Notes: generated by a model not told the origin, from the sequence alone. Shown: positions 8,163 to 17,355, counted from the stretch's first letter. The stretch: DNA of 64,000 bases from an uncultured Aquimarina sp. (GCA_947496705.1 CANMDW010000010.1:102311-166310), one strand, 5' to 3'. Numbers and translations are program-made.

Positions 8163-9386
8163 ATGAACCACAGGATTAATACGATAGTATCAATTATTCA
8201 TGAAAAAATTCTTAACAGTGATAGTAACAATATTGACTTTGAAGATATTTTGATAGGCAAGCTAGGTCTGGCGCATAGTTGTTTTTGCATTTATAGTGTA
8301 AAAAAAGATAAAAAATACCTGAATAAGGTACTACAAATTCTTGAAAATATATTTGATGATCTTTCCAAGGGGTATTCCTCTTTAATGAAAAAATCATCAT
8401 TGGCTGAAGGAATCCCCGGATTAGGGATTGTATTACACAAATTGATCAAAACAGATGTATTAGATACTTCATATACAACACAAATTGATATGATCACCGA
8501 GCCAATTTATAAAAGGTGCCAGGACGAACTATCGAGAAACAATTTTGATTATTTCTATGGTGCCATAGGTTTATTGTTCTATCTCAATGAAGTAGATGCC
8601 TCTACCGAGGTTGCTCATATTGTTGACTTGTTGTATGAGCATGGAGAAGCCAGTAATTTTTCTTTTTACAACAATGTAGACGATGTATATAGCCAGGGGA
8701 TAAATTTTGGCTTTGCCCATGGCACACTGGCTATTATAGCTGTATTGATAAATATATGGTCAAAAGGCATAAAAAAAAAGAAAGTCAAAAAACTTGTTGT
8801 AGGAGCAACAGATATGTTACTACAATTCAAGCGAGGAAATATAGATCCTTCTAAAATCAATATCATGCACGACAATTTTGATTACCCTTCGGTCTTTCCC
8901 TACAATATTATTACTAAAAACAGAAATCAAATGGTCAAACCCAATGCTGATGATTCTGTATATCATTTTACCAATCGTCTGGGGTGGTGTAATAGTGATC
9001 TATCCAGATTGTTCCTGCTTTATAAAGTGGGGGCTTCTTTTAATATACAAAACTATACCAACATAGCCGATGAGATAGCCGATGAAGTGATCAACAGAAA
9101 ATTGTATAAGGACACCGCTATTTCTGACGGCTATATATGTCATGGCAGCTCTGGAGTAGCGCACATCTATAAAAAGATATTTAATATCACACATCAATCC
9201 AGGTTCAAAGAAGCTTATGAATATTGGGTAGGTGTTACTCTTGAATATATGGAAAAAGAAATAAAAAAATATCACTCTGATAAAGATCTGGATGTCTTAA
9301 CAGGATGGCTTGGCCCCTTATTTGTCCTTTCTGCTTATCAAGAAGAAGAATATAAAGGATGGGATACTATGTTTTTATTGGATTAA
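8163..9386 (+). CDS. lanC: LanC family lanthionine synthetase (cyclase), zinc site intact
   Basis: A 407-residue protein. The start at 8163 (MNHRINTIVS) is chosen because it falls 7 bp after the preceding stop; the frame is open further upstream but there overlaps the first LanC. Toroid motifs include LAEGIPGLGIVLH (80-92) and FGFAHGTLAIIAVL (182-195). The zinc ligands are visible as Cys276 in GWCNSDLS and Cys326-His327 in YICHGSSGVAHIY. It would activate cysteine thiols of the dehydrated core and add them to dehydroalanine/dehydrobutyrine to form thioether rings. WCNSD in place of the usual WCYGD is a modest variation. This is the expected catalytic cyclase of the cluster. Confidence 0.9.
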   Translation: MNHRINTIVSIIHEKILNSDSNNIDFEDILIGKLGLAHSCFCIYSVKKDKKYLNKVLQILENIFDDLSKGYSSLMKKSSLAEGIPGLGIVLHKLIKTDVLDTSYTTQIDMITEPIYKRCQDELSRNNFDYFYGAIGLLFYLNEVDASTEVAHIVDLLYEHGEASNFSFYNNVDDVYSQGINFGFAHGTLAIIAVLINIWSKGIKKKKVKKLVVGATDMLLQFKRGNIDPSKINIMHDNFDYPSVFPYNIITKNRNQMVKPNADDSVYHFTNRLGWCNSDLSRLFLLYKVGASFNIQNYTNIADEIADEVINRKLYKDTAISDGYICHGSSGVAHIYKKIFNITHQSRFKEAYEYWVGVTLEYMEKEIKKYHSDKDLDVLTGWLGPLFVLSAYQEEEYKGWDTMFLLD

Positions 9387-9398
9387 ATAGAACTAAAT

Positions 9399-10331
9399 AT
9401 GGAAAATTTATCAATCGGTCTTTTAGAATTCGGCCACCGCAGTGTTGATTCTCTTACTGCCATAGAGAACATAATGGAATATGCTATAAAAGCAGATGAG
9501 CTGCACTTTTCGAGATTTTGGCTGGCAGAACATCATGACGATGATCTCGCACTGCCCTATTCTAATCCCGAAATTGTACTAACCTTACTGGCAGGAATGA
9601 CAGAACGTATACGGCTTGGGGCTGCAGGCATCCTGGTTAAAATCCACGAGCCTTATTTTACCACAGTCAATTTCAAATTGTTGAATAACCTATTTAACAA
9701 TAGAGTTGATCTTGGATTAGCCAAAAGTAATCCAGAAAATCCATATATCAAGGATAGACTATATGATATACATGATAAAGATTTATTCGAAAAAAGAATA
9801 AAGGAAATACACAATCTTTTATATAATGAAAAGGAAAATAAAGAAAAGGGGGAAATTGTAATCCCTCCATATGGAGGTAACCTACCAGAACTTTGGTATC
9901 TATCAAGCTCATATCATAAATTTACTGATGCTATCATCTATGGAATGAATTACTGCAGGTCACTAATACATGGGCAAAATATACTCGATAAGAACTATGC
10001 CAAAGAGGAACTAAATGAATACAGGTCTATTTTTTATAATAAAAACCATCGCTATCCAAAAGTAGCTCTAGCTATAAGTTTCTATATTTCAAAATCGTTT
10101 GATAATTCCAAAACTTTATCAAGATTCAAACCCCCTTTTTCTAATATCACTTCTATTATGTTTTCTTCGATCGATCAATTGTATGATCGATTACATCAAT
10201 ATCAGTTTCTCTACGGCATTGATGAATTTGTGCTACTGGATCTTGAAGAAGATAATAGAAAAAGAATCGAAAACATAGAGAATATAAGTGAAAAATTTAA
10301 TCTCAAAAAAGAAGTAATCCATGAAAGTTAG
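9399..10331 (+). CDS. luciferase-like (LLM class) flavin-dependent oxidoreductase
   Basis: A 310-residue TIM-barrel-type protein. It opens with LSIGLLEFGHRS, then has RFWLAEHHDDD (39-49; the W-x-x-E-H-H motif of the MupA/Atu3671-like luciferase-like monooxygenases) and RIRLGAAGILV (70-80). It lies 12 bp after lanC and overlaps lanB by 11 bp, so it is translationally tied to the peptide-modifying enzymes. LLM proteins in lanthipeptide clusters can reduce dehydroalanine to D-alanine (the LanJC type). Oxidation or another tailoring step is also possible. Since Bacteroidota generally lack cofactor F420, FMN is the likelier cofactor; this is inference. The C-terminus is somewhat short of the usual ~330-350 residues but is not visibly broken. 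Confidence 0.8.
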   Translation: MENLSIGLLEFGHRSVDSLTAIENIMEYAIKADELHFSRFWLAEHHDDDLALPYSNPEIVLTLLAGMTERIRLGAAGILVKIHEPYFTTVNFKLLNNLFNNRVDLGLAKSNPENPYIKDRLYDIHDKDLFEKRIKEIHNLLYNEKENKEKGEIVIPPYGGNLPELWYLSSSYHKFTDAIIYGMNYCRSLIHGQNILDKNYAKEELNEYRSIFYNKNHRYPKVALAISFYISKSFDNSKTLSRFKPPFSNITSIMFSSIDQLYDRLHQYQFLYGIDEFVLLDLEEDNRKRIENIENISEKFNLKKEVIHES

Positions 10332-13300
10332 AGAAAAATACGAGGTTTTTAATACCGTTGTCATACGTACTCCTTTGTATCCATTAATGGATTATAATTT
10401 GATTCCTAAAGACTCCATCAACAGCAACAAATTTGTGAGAGCGTTATACAACAATAAGGTATTCAAAGAAGCTATTTTTTTAGCTTCTCCAGGGCTTTAT
10501 TATGAATGGAAAAAATCCATGCACAATACATACCCAAGTCATAAAATAGAATATCTCAACAAAAGTATTATCAAATATTATATTCGATCTGTTACCAATT
10601 GTGTCCCATTTGGCTTATTTGCCGGATATTCTATCCATAGTGATCAGCCTCATCAATCAAACGCCCTATGCTCAAATGAATTTGAAAGATTTACAAATCT
10701 TGATACGTTATTTATTGCCGCAGTAATACAGCAATTAAACCTCAATAATAACATCAGAAAAAAATTAAAATATCATATAAACGATACGGCTTATATTACA
10801 GGTAATTACTGCAGATATATCGAAACTACCAATGCAAAAAAAGATGACTTGAATTTTACATTATCTTCTTTAAAGGTTGATCCGGTACTAGAACTTATTT
10901 TAGAAAATTGCTCCAAAAGATGTAGAACAGTACAAGAATTAATTCAAATTGTTATCAATAACGTTGAAGATGTCAATACTGAACAAGCAAGTATGTATAT
11001 TAACGAATTAATTGAAAATCAAATCATAGTGAGCTCTTTAAACTTATGCCTGAACGGAGTCTCACCTTTGCATCAACTTCTCGATTTTCTTACCGGTAAT
11101 TTTGATGAAGACTGGCAAAACGACGATTTTTTACATTCCCTGATTACCACCCTTAATGCTATCAAAAAAGAAATTGATCATTTAGATACAACAATAGGCA
11201 ATGACATACAGATCTATGAAAAAATTTTTGATGATGTTAACAACCTAGAGATAAAATTTGATAAGCAATACTTAATCAATACCAATTTAAAACGAACATC
11301 AATGATCAAAGACATTGATACAATCAATAAAGACAAAAAGACACTACAAGAGGCAATTCAATTATTATCGATGTTTGCAGAAAAAAACCCGGAGAAGAAG
11401 TTCACTTCATTCAAAAACTTGCAGGAATTCAAAAATGCTTTCTTAGAAAGATATGAAGAAGAAGAGGTCGAATTATTAAAGGTCCTGGATAACGAATCCG
11501 GAATTGGATATATCCAAAATAGTAATGACAATTCGTTTTCAAGTATTATTGATGATTTGGATTTTCCTGTCAAAACATCCAAATTCGAAGATATTAATTG
11601 TGATAAAGAAGCAGATCTGTTTTGGTTACATCTACTATCCAGAGCAGCAAAACAAAACAATCAAATAATTGATTTAAAAGATCTGGATCTAAGCATATTT
11701 CAAAACAGATCCAATCATATCACCGGTACATTCTCTCTATTATATAGTAAAATCCAGGAAAAGATCTTAATACAATCTGCCGGAGGAGTAACCGCATTGC
11801 ATTACTTGGGAAGATTTACATGTAATGATGATGAATTATCCGCATTCGGAAAAGAAATCACCTCTACAGAAGAAGAAATCTTTGCCGATAAAATTTTGGC
11901 CGAGGTAGTACACTTGGCCTCCAACAGAGCGGGAAATGTATCTATCAGACATGTAGAAAGGAAGTATGAGATCCCTATTTTAACAAACCCCTCAAAAAAC
12001 ACAAAAAAAATAGCATTGTCTGATATTGTAATACGTGTACAAAATAATCAAATTGTACTGCGAAGTAAAAGACATAACAAAGAAATCATTCCTTTTTTAT
12101 CCTGTGCACAAAACTTTCACCAGGACACTATTCCTATATATCATTTTCTTTGTGATATACAGGCACAATACAGACCCAATATCCTATCGCTTAATCTAAA
12201 TGAACTTATTCCTAAACATTTTAGTTTTATTCCCAGAATAACATATGGTGATCGATTGATACTATCTCCTGCCTATTGGAAATTTAATACCACAGATTGT
12301 GCAGATTTTATAGATACCAATCATCATATATTGTTTGATGCCTTTCAGAAATTTACGAAGAAAAACAATATTCCAAGGTACATTTATCTCCTGGAAGGAA
12401 ATGATAATTCTTTGGTAATAGATACCCAAAATCGATACACAGTAAAAATTCTGGAAGACCGATTAGCAAAAGACAGAACTATTCGTTTTAAAGAGTGCTT
12501 ATATGATTTTTCTACGGCTACTACACACGAATTTGCTAATGAATATATAGCATCATTCAAAGGTAAAAAACTTCAATCTAAATACATAAATACAAGACCT
12601 GTTGATACCAATGGAGTAAAAAAACGCTTTATTCCAGGAGATGAATGGTTGTATTTTAAAGTGTATACCGGTACATCAACAGCAAATAAAATACTAATCA
12701 CTGCAATCAAAGACGCTCTTATCGAACTCAAAAACAAAGAATTAATAGACAAGTGGTTTTTCATAAGATATAATGACCCTAATTTTCATATAAGAGTTCG
12801 CTTTCATTATAAAAATCCACAAAACAAAGCAACCATACTGGATATATTTAATAAGAAAATACAATACTACCAGGATAGTGGATTAATATGGAAGATAGAG
12901 CTTTCTACATATGAAAGAGAATTAGAACGATATGGAGCAAAATATATACAAGAGAGCGAAACTATTTTTTATCACGATAGTGATATGGTCATAAAATTAA
13001 TTGAAACACTAAGAAAAAATAATGAGGAATCTTTTCTATGGCTATATGGTATAAAAAGTATTGATGATTTTTTAAACACATTCAAATATTCACTAGAGGA
13101 AAAACATGAAATCATGTTACATCTGTACACCGGTTTTTCTATGGAATTTAACGCTGATAAAAAATTAAAAAAACAAATTGATCTGAAGTATAGAAAAAAC
13201 CTCACATTACTAGAAGATATCCTTTTGACAAAAGATCCTTATTCTATATGTATTGATAACAGACGATCCTATATCAGGCCAGCCGTTAATACACTGAAAA

Positions 13301-13485
13301 AAGAAATGAACAAACATCAACTTAATAGTGTAATAGAAAGCCATATACACATGTGCATCAACAGAATGATACCATCCAACCCAAGAATGCATGAATTGGT
13401 ACTATATGGCATAATGGAAAAACTCTATAAAAGACAGATTGGACTAGAAAAATACAACATAAAAAAACAAAAAGAATTGATATGA
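10321..13485 (+). CDS. lanB: lantibiotic dehydratase LanB, full length
   Basis: A 1054-residue protein, the expected size for an undivided class I dehydratase. The N-terminal glutamylation part contains VIRTPLYPL (14-22) and SVTNCVPFGLFAGY (near 95-110), both hallmark LanB segments. The C-terminal elimination domain (SpaB_C, about 768-1040) opens with GDEWLYFKVYTGT and contains FFIRYNDPNFHIRVRF. The enzyme transfers Glu from glutamyl-tRNA to Ser/Thr of the precursor, then eliminates it to give dehydro residues. It overlaps the LLM gene by 11 bp and the exporter gene by 4 bp. Some Bacteroidota clusters, such as that of pinensin, have a split LanB; this one is fused. No defects seen. Confidence 0.93.
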   Translation: MKVREKYEVFNTVVIRTPLYPLMDYNLIPKDSINSNKFVRALYNNKVFKEAIFLASPGLYYEWKKSMHNTYPSHKIEYLNKSIIKYYIRSVTNCVPFGLFAGYSIHSDQPHQSNALCSNEFERFTNLDTLFIAAVIQQLNLNNNIRKKLKYHINDTAYITGNYCRYIETTNAKKDDLNFTLSSLKVDPVLELILENCSKRCRTVQELIQIVINNVEDVNTEQASMYINELIENQIIVSSLNLCLNGVSPLHQLLDFLTGNFDEDWQNDDFLHSLITTLNAIKKEIDHLDTTIGNDIQIYEKIFDDVNNLEIKFDKQYLINTNLKRTSMIKDIDTINKDKKTLQEAIQLLSMFAEKNPEKKFTSFKNLQEFKNAFLERYEEEEVELLKVLDNESGIGYIQNSNDNSFSSIIDDLDFPVKTSKFEDINCDKEADLFWLHLLSRAAKQNNQIIDLKDLDLSIFQNRSNHITGTFSLLYSKIQEKILIQSAGGVTALHYLGRFTCNDDELSAFGKEITSTEEEIFADKILAEVVHLASNRAGNVSIRHVERKYEIPILTNPSKNTKKIALSDIVIRVQNNQIVLRSKRHNKEIIPFLSCAQNFHQDTIPIYHFLCDIQAQYRPNILSLNLNELIPKHFSFIPRITYGDRLILSPAYWKFNTTDCADFIDTNHHILFDAFQKFTKKNNIPRYIYLLEGNDNSLVIDTQNRYTVKILEDRLAKDRTIRFKECLYDFSTATTHEFANEYIASFKGKKLQSKYINTRPVDTNGVKKRFIPGDEWLYFKVYTGTSTANKILITAIKDALIELKNKELIDKWFFIRYNDPNFHIRVRFHYKNPQNKATILDIFNKKIQYYQDSGLIWKIELSTYERELERYGAKYIQESETIFYHDSDMVIKLIETLRKNNEESFLWLYGIKSIDDFLNTFKYSLEEKHEIMLHLYTGFSMEFNADKKLKKQIDLKYRKNLTLLEDILLTKDPYSICIDNRRSYIRPAVNTLKKEMNKHQLNSVIESHIHMCINRMIPSNPRMHELVLYGIMEKLYKRQIGLEKYNIKKQKELI

Positions 13486-15689
13486 AGTTTATTGGACAAC
13501 ATGATCAAACCGATTGTGGGCCTGCTTCTTTGGCTATGATAGCCCACTATTATGGCAAAAAGTATAGCTTAGATGACTTGAGAAATCTTGCATTTATCTC
13601 TCGTGAAGGAGTAAGTTTATTGGGTATTAACGAAGCAGCATTAAAAATAGGTTTTGAGACTTTTCCTTCTCAACTATCTGTAGAAGAACTCAAAAAAAAG
13701 GCACATTTACCCTGTATCCTGCATTGGAACAAAAATCACTTTGTCGTTCTTTTTAAGATTAAAAAAAAACTATTTTCCCAGAAATACATATACAAACTTG
13801 CAGATCCGGGATATGGGATTATATCATTAACAGAAGATATATTTTTAAAACATTGGTTATCTAATAATGCCAAAGGAATTGCTTTATTTTTAAGCCCGAC
13901 CGACAAGTTTCATGCATATAGCCCACCAAAAGAAAAGAAACTATCCATCAAACATATGCTTGGTTATCTTCATTCGTATAAGAAGCAATTACTACTTATG
14001 TTTGCATTACTTTTACTGGGCAGTGGGCTTACCCTTATTTTTCCATTTTTAACTCAACAACTAATCGATGAAGGAGTAAATGCCAAAAACCTCAATACTA
14101 TTACCCTAATACTTCTTGCTCAACTGGTGGTTTTTTTAGGTACCATTAGCATAGAGATTATTAGAAACTGGTTAATTTTATTTGTCGGGACTAAACTAAG
14201 CATTACCATAGTGTCAGATTTTCTAAAAAAAATGCTGAAACTTCCAATCGCTTTTTTTGATTCTAAAACGACAGGAGACTTTAATCAAAGAATCCTAGAT
14301 AATGATCGTATTGAAGACTTTTTGACATCACAAAGTTTAATGACTATTTTTTCTATCATTACTTTTACTGTATTCTTTGGTGTACTTTGGTACTATGATT
14401 ATAAAATTGTTTTAACCTATGTAGTCCTAACTTTATTGGCTATAGGCTGGTCTGGATATTGGTTGAAAAAACGAAAACACTTGGATTATTTTCGTTTTCA
14501 ACAAAAAAGTAAAAACCACGAATCCATTTTTGAGATGATTAATGGAGTAACCGAACTCAAGTTAAATCAATTTGATGAATATAAGCGAAAGGAGTGGGAA
14601 GATATACAAGAAAAGCTTTTTAAAATAAACATACGTATTCTTAAGCTAGATCAGTTTCAGTTCTCCGGATTCCAATTTATAAATGAATTAAAGAATATTT
14701 TTGTCACATTTCTAGCTGCCATGTATGTAGTTTCCGGCAAAATGACCTTAGGAGAACTTTTGAGTGTCTCTTATATCATTGGTCAAATGAATTCTCCGGT
14801 AAATCAATTGATTAATTTTTTCAGATCCTTACAGGATGCCAAATTAAGTCTGGAGCGATTAAACGAAGTACAAAACCATCCTGAAGAAGAATCTCAGGAT
14901 CAGGTACTTCTCTCAAAAAACAATCTTATTGCCAGTTCTAATGGAAATCTAAAAGGAATCAAAATTGAAAATTTAAGTTTTCAATATGAAGGACCTAAAT
15001 CCCCTTATGTTTTAAAGAATATCAATGCATTTATCCCCGAGGGTAAAGTCACCGCTATAGTGGGTGCCAGTGGAAGTGGAAAGACCACATTAATGAAATT
15101 ACTTCTAAAATTTTACGAGCTCACAGAAGGTGCTATTTTTTATAATACTATCGATTTGCATAAGCTATCACCAAAAAACCTTAGGGAAAACTGTGGTATT
15201 GTCATGCAAGATGGCTATATTTTTTCTGACACTATCGAAAGGAATATTGCTATGGGAGAAAAAATCGTAGACACAAACAAATTGAAGAAATCGGCACGTA
15301 TAGCAAATATTGAACGTTTTATTGAATCACTTCCATTACAATACAATACAAAAATTGGTGCTGCGGGAAATGAAATGTCTGGAGGGCAAAAACAACGAAT
15401 CCTAATCTCACGTGCTGTATACAGAAATCCTCATTATCTATTCTTTGACGAGGCAACCAGCGCATTGGATTCTGAGAATGAAAAAATAATCCACGATAAT
15501 TTACAGCATTTTTTTAAAGGAAAAACTGTTGTTATAATTGCTCATAGGCTCTCTACGGTTAAAAATGCAGATCAAATTATTGTTTTAAAAAAGGGTAAGG
15601 TCGTTGAAAAAGGCAATCATAAAGAGTTAGTCAATAACAAATCAGAATATTTTAACCTAGTAAAAAATCAATTAGAGTTAGGAAATTGA
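13482..15689 (+). CDS. lanT: peptidase-containing ABC transporter (C39 peptidase, TMD, NBD)
   Basis: A 735-residue single-chain exporter. The N-terminal C39 peptidase has Cys12 in QTDCGPASLAM, His86 in HWNKNHFVVL and Asp108 in KLADPGYG. The membrane domain follows (about 165-450). The ATPase has Walker A GASGSGKTT (near 527), signature SGGQKQR (near 632), Walker B YLFFDEATSAL (near 652) and the H-loop in IAHRLST. It should remove the leader at the double-Gly-type site while exporting the modified peptide. The start overlaps lanB by ATGA. No separate leader peptidase or immunity gene is seen nearby, so this protein is the only visible processing enzyme. Its natural substrate would have KGQ rather than GG before the cut. 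Confidence 0.93.
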   Translation: MKFIGQHDQTDCGPASLAMIAHYYGKKYSLDDLRNLAFISREGVSLLGINEAALKIGFETFPSQLSVEELKKKAHLPCILHWNKNHFVVLFKIKKKLFSQKYIYKLADPGYGIISLTEDIFLKHWLSNNAKGIALFLSPTDKFHAYSPPKEKKLSIKHMLGYLHSYKKQLLLMFALLLLGSGLTLIFPFLTQQLIDEGVNAKNLNTITLILLAQLVVFLGTISIEIIRNWLILFVGTKLSITIVSDFLKKMLKLPIAFFDSKTTGDFNQRILDNDRIEDFLTSQSLMTIFSIITFTVFFGVLWYYDYKIVLTYVVLTLLAIGWSGYWLKKRKHLDYFRFQQKSKNHESIFEMINGVTELKLNQFDEYKRKEWEDIQEKLFKINIRILKLDQFQFSGFQFINELKNIFVTFLAAMYVVSGKMTLGELLSVSYIIGQMNSPVNQLINFFRSLQDAKLSLERLNEVQNHPEEESQDQVLLSKNNLIASSNGNLKGIKIENLSFQYEGPKSPYVLKNINAFIPEGKVTAIVGASGSGKTTLMKLLLKFYELTEGAIFYNTIDLHKLSPKNLRENCGIVMQDGYIFSDTIERNIAMGEKIVDTNKLKKSARIANIERFIESLPLQYNTKIGAAGNEMSGGQKQRILISRAVYRNPHYLFFDEATSALDSENEKIIHDNLQHFFKGKTVVIIAHRLSTVKNADQIIVLKKGKVVEKGNHKELVNNKSEYFNLVKNQLELGN

Positions 15690-15761
15690 AGGTTATACAT
15701 CGTAATATTTTATATAATTTTACCAGCGCAGCACTTACAATAGGTATCATTTTTACTTCAC

Positions 15762-15893
15762 ACCACCAATCTCAACGTTTCAGAAATCGCCTATCAAACC
15801 GGATTCAATGATCCGGGTTGGTTTTGCTAGGCTTTTAAAGAAGAATTTACACAATCTCCTTCTGCAATACGAAAACCCTCAATTTCAAAGTGA
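15762..15893 (+). pseudogene. AraC-family regulator C-terminal remnant with internal stop
   Basis: In one frame this reads NVSEIAYQTGFNDPGWFC, a TAG stop at 15,828, then AFKEEFTQSPSAIRKP and a terminal TGA. This is the second helix-turn-helix of AraC regulators (V-x-E-I-A-x-x-x-G-F, then F-K-x-x-F-x-x-S-P). No first HTH or sensor domain precedes it, only the end of the ABC transporter and about 70 bp of spacer. It is therefore a decayed tail, not a working regulator. The same relic appears, more damaged, before the cytolysin gene. Confidence 0.75.
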
Positions 15894-16072
15894 TTCAAGC
15901 AGTTTTCCTTCCAATCTTGCAATCATACTATACCTCATTTTTCGATATAGACGATATACTTCAAGCATTTGCATACATACTACCATTCATTCTTTTCATT
16001 CCATCTTAATATTGCCCTTGAGATCGCGATCCTCAAAGTAAATTATTTAGTAATTATTTAAAAGTAAAGATT
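15894..16072 (+). promoter_or_regulatory. upstream region shared with the cytolysin gene (copy B)
   Basis: This region aligns with the 1459-1654 leader of the cytolysin gene. Similarity is highest in the last 60 bp before the ATG and continues upstream through the end of the AraC relic. Shared blocks include ATACTACCAT, TAATATTGCC, TTGAGATCGCGAT and TTAGTAATTATTTAAAAG. It probably contains the promoter and untranslated leader of the protease gene. Confidence 0.75.
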
Positions 16073-17275
16073 ATGAAAATTAAGATCACATTAGACAAAT
16101 TGTATGTAACAGACAACGGGGACCCATCACATGAAACCAATGGAGAGTTGTATTACAGTTTTAAGGTAGACAACAAGGCATTGATCACTCGATCAAAGAA
16201 TAGTCCAAAAAGTGTAAAAGACAAGGCAACTATTCAATTAAACAAATCCAAAGAACTGGATATCAGCAATAAAGAAACCATTAAGGTTAGCGGATATGTA
16301 GGAGATGTTGACAAAGGTTTTAACGGCAAGGATGAATACGACGACTTTTCGGTTACCTTAAAACATTCCAATAACTGGAAAGAAGGAAGCAACTCGGTGC
16401 ACCTGGTAGACGGAAGACTAAATGTTACCTTATACTACAAAGTAGAAGTGGAAGGTGCTACCAATACCGATGATCTGGTGACTCCCAAAAAAACGGCTTC
16501 ATTGGCCTTGGTATCTTTTGATGACAACGATTTCTTTAAGTTGATCCAAAACGCAGCGCTCAATTACGGTAACTGTTTCGAAGGATATGACAAGAGTGTA
16601 TTGATGAAAAAAGCATATACCTCTTCGCCCAAACCCACGGTACATATCAAAGACACCAGCAAAAAGAAGTTTCTGGAGACTATAAAAGGTCTTGCAGATG
16701 ATGGATATTCAATAGATTTTTTTAGTTTTAGTCATGGAAATTCGAGTGCCATCACTTTGGATGATGGAGAAAAAATTACCAAGAGTGATATTGATAGCCT
16801 AGGCACAGGAAAATATGCAGGAGGTAAATTTCCGATACGAATGGTATACCAAACCAACTGTCATGGCTCTTATCTTAATAAAAACTTTATAAAAATAGGG
16901 GCCAAAGCTGTTTGGGGAGCCAAATACATTAATTTTTATCCCAATATCTTTAACAAATTTGCCAAAGCCTGGAATGACGGAGAACGCTTTGATGTTGCCC
17001 TTAGAGATGCCGATACAGCTTCTGCGAGAACCGTCATGCAAACCCTGATCGTTGCAGATTCTAAAGTCACCAAATTTAAGCCCAGTTGTAAAGTCTTTAG
17101 TACAGTATTGGGTAAAAGTGATTGTGCAGAAGCTTATTTTACCAAACCTGGTAAATGGCTTAACAAAAGTGAATATAATTCCAAGAAAAATGGAAAGGAC
17201 AATATGAATGCTTCTTCCAAGCAGATCATTGCCGGTGATGCCGGATTACGAAAAGCCGACAGGCCTTCCTGGTAG
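16073..17275 (+). CDS. caspase-like (clan CD) cysteine protease with N-terminal C2-like domain
   Basis: A 400-residue protein without a signal peptide. Residues 1-125 look like a C2-type beta sandwich (KIKITLDKLYVTDNGD, then a closing VTLYYKVE strand). Residues 143-345 form an alpha/beta domain. The catalytic His is in FFSFSHGNSS (His221) and the Cys is in MVYQTNCHGSYL (Cys263), each following a hydrophobic strand. This is the His-Gly ... Cys order of clan CD peptidases (caspase, metacaspase, gingipain, C13). The tail after 350 is polar with no recognised domain. The gene shares its upstream DNA with the pore former at 1655 and ends at a strong terminator. Activation of that pore former, or of the lanthipeptide, is possible but unproven. 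Protease identity is motif-based. Confidence 0.7.
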   Translation: MKIKITLDKLYVTDNGDPSHETNGELYYSFKVDNKALITRSKNSPKSVKDKATIQLNKSKELDISNKETIKVSGYVGDVDKGFNGKDEYDDFSVTLKHSNNWKEGSNSVHLVDGRLNVTLYYKVEVEGATNTDDLVTPKKTASLALVSFDDNDFFKLIQNAALNYGNCFEGYDKSVLMKKAYTSSPKPTVHIKDTSKKKFLETIKGLADDGYSIDFFSFSHGNSSAITLDDGEKITKSDIDSLGTGKYAGGKFPIRMVYQTNCHGSYLNKNFIKIGAKAVWGAKYINFYPNIFNKFAKAWNDGERFDVALRDADTASARTVMQTLIVADSKVTKFKPSCKVFSTVLGKSDCAEAYFTKPGKWLNKSEYNSKKNGKDNMNASSKQIIAGDAGLRKADRPSW

Positions 17276-17290
17276 GATATAAACTCCTAT

Positions 17291-17325
17291 AAAAAGTCAT
17301 TATGATCGCTCATAATGACTTTTTG
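17291..17325. terminator. bidirectional hairpin terminator
   Basis: A perfect 15-bp stem (AAAAAGTCATTATGA and its complement) with a TCGC loop and flanking T and A runs. It lies between the converging caspase-like and DoxX genes and can serve both. Confidence 0.88.
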
Positions 17326-17355
17326 TTTTGTAATAAGAAGCATGCTCAATTACAA

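Noticed and set aside
15808..16041. Open frame of 77 codons before the protease gene
   Set aside because: It runs across the AraC relic in another frame and the shared promoter region; protein composition is unlikely.
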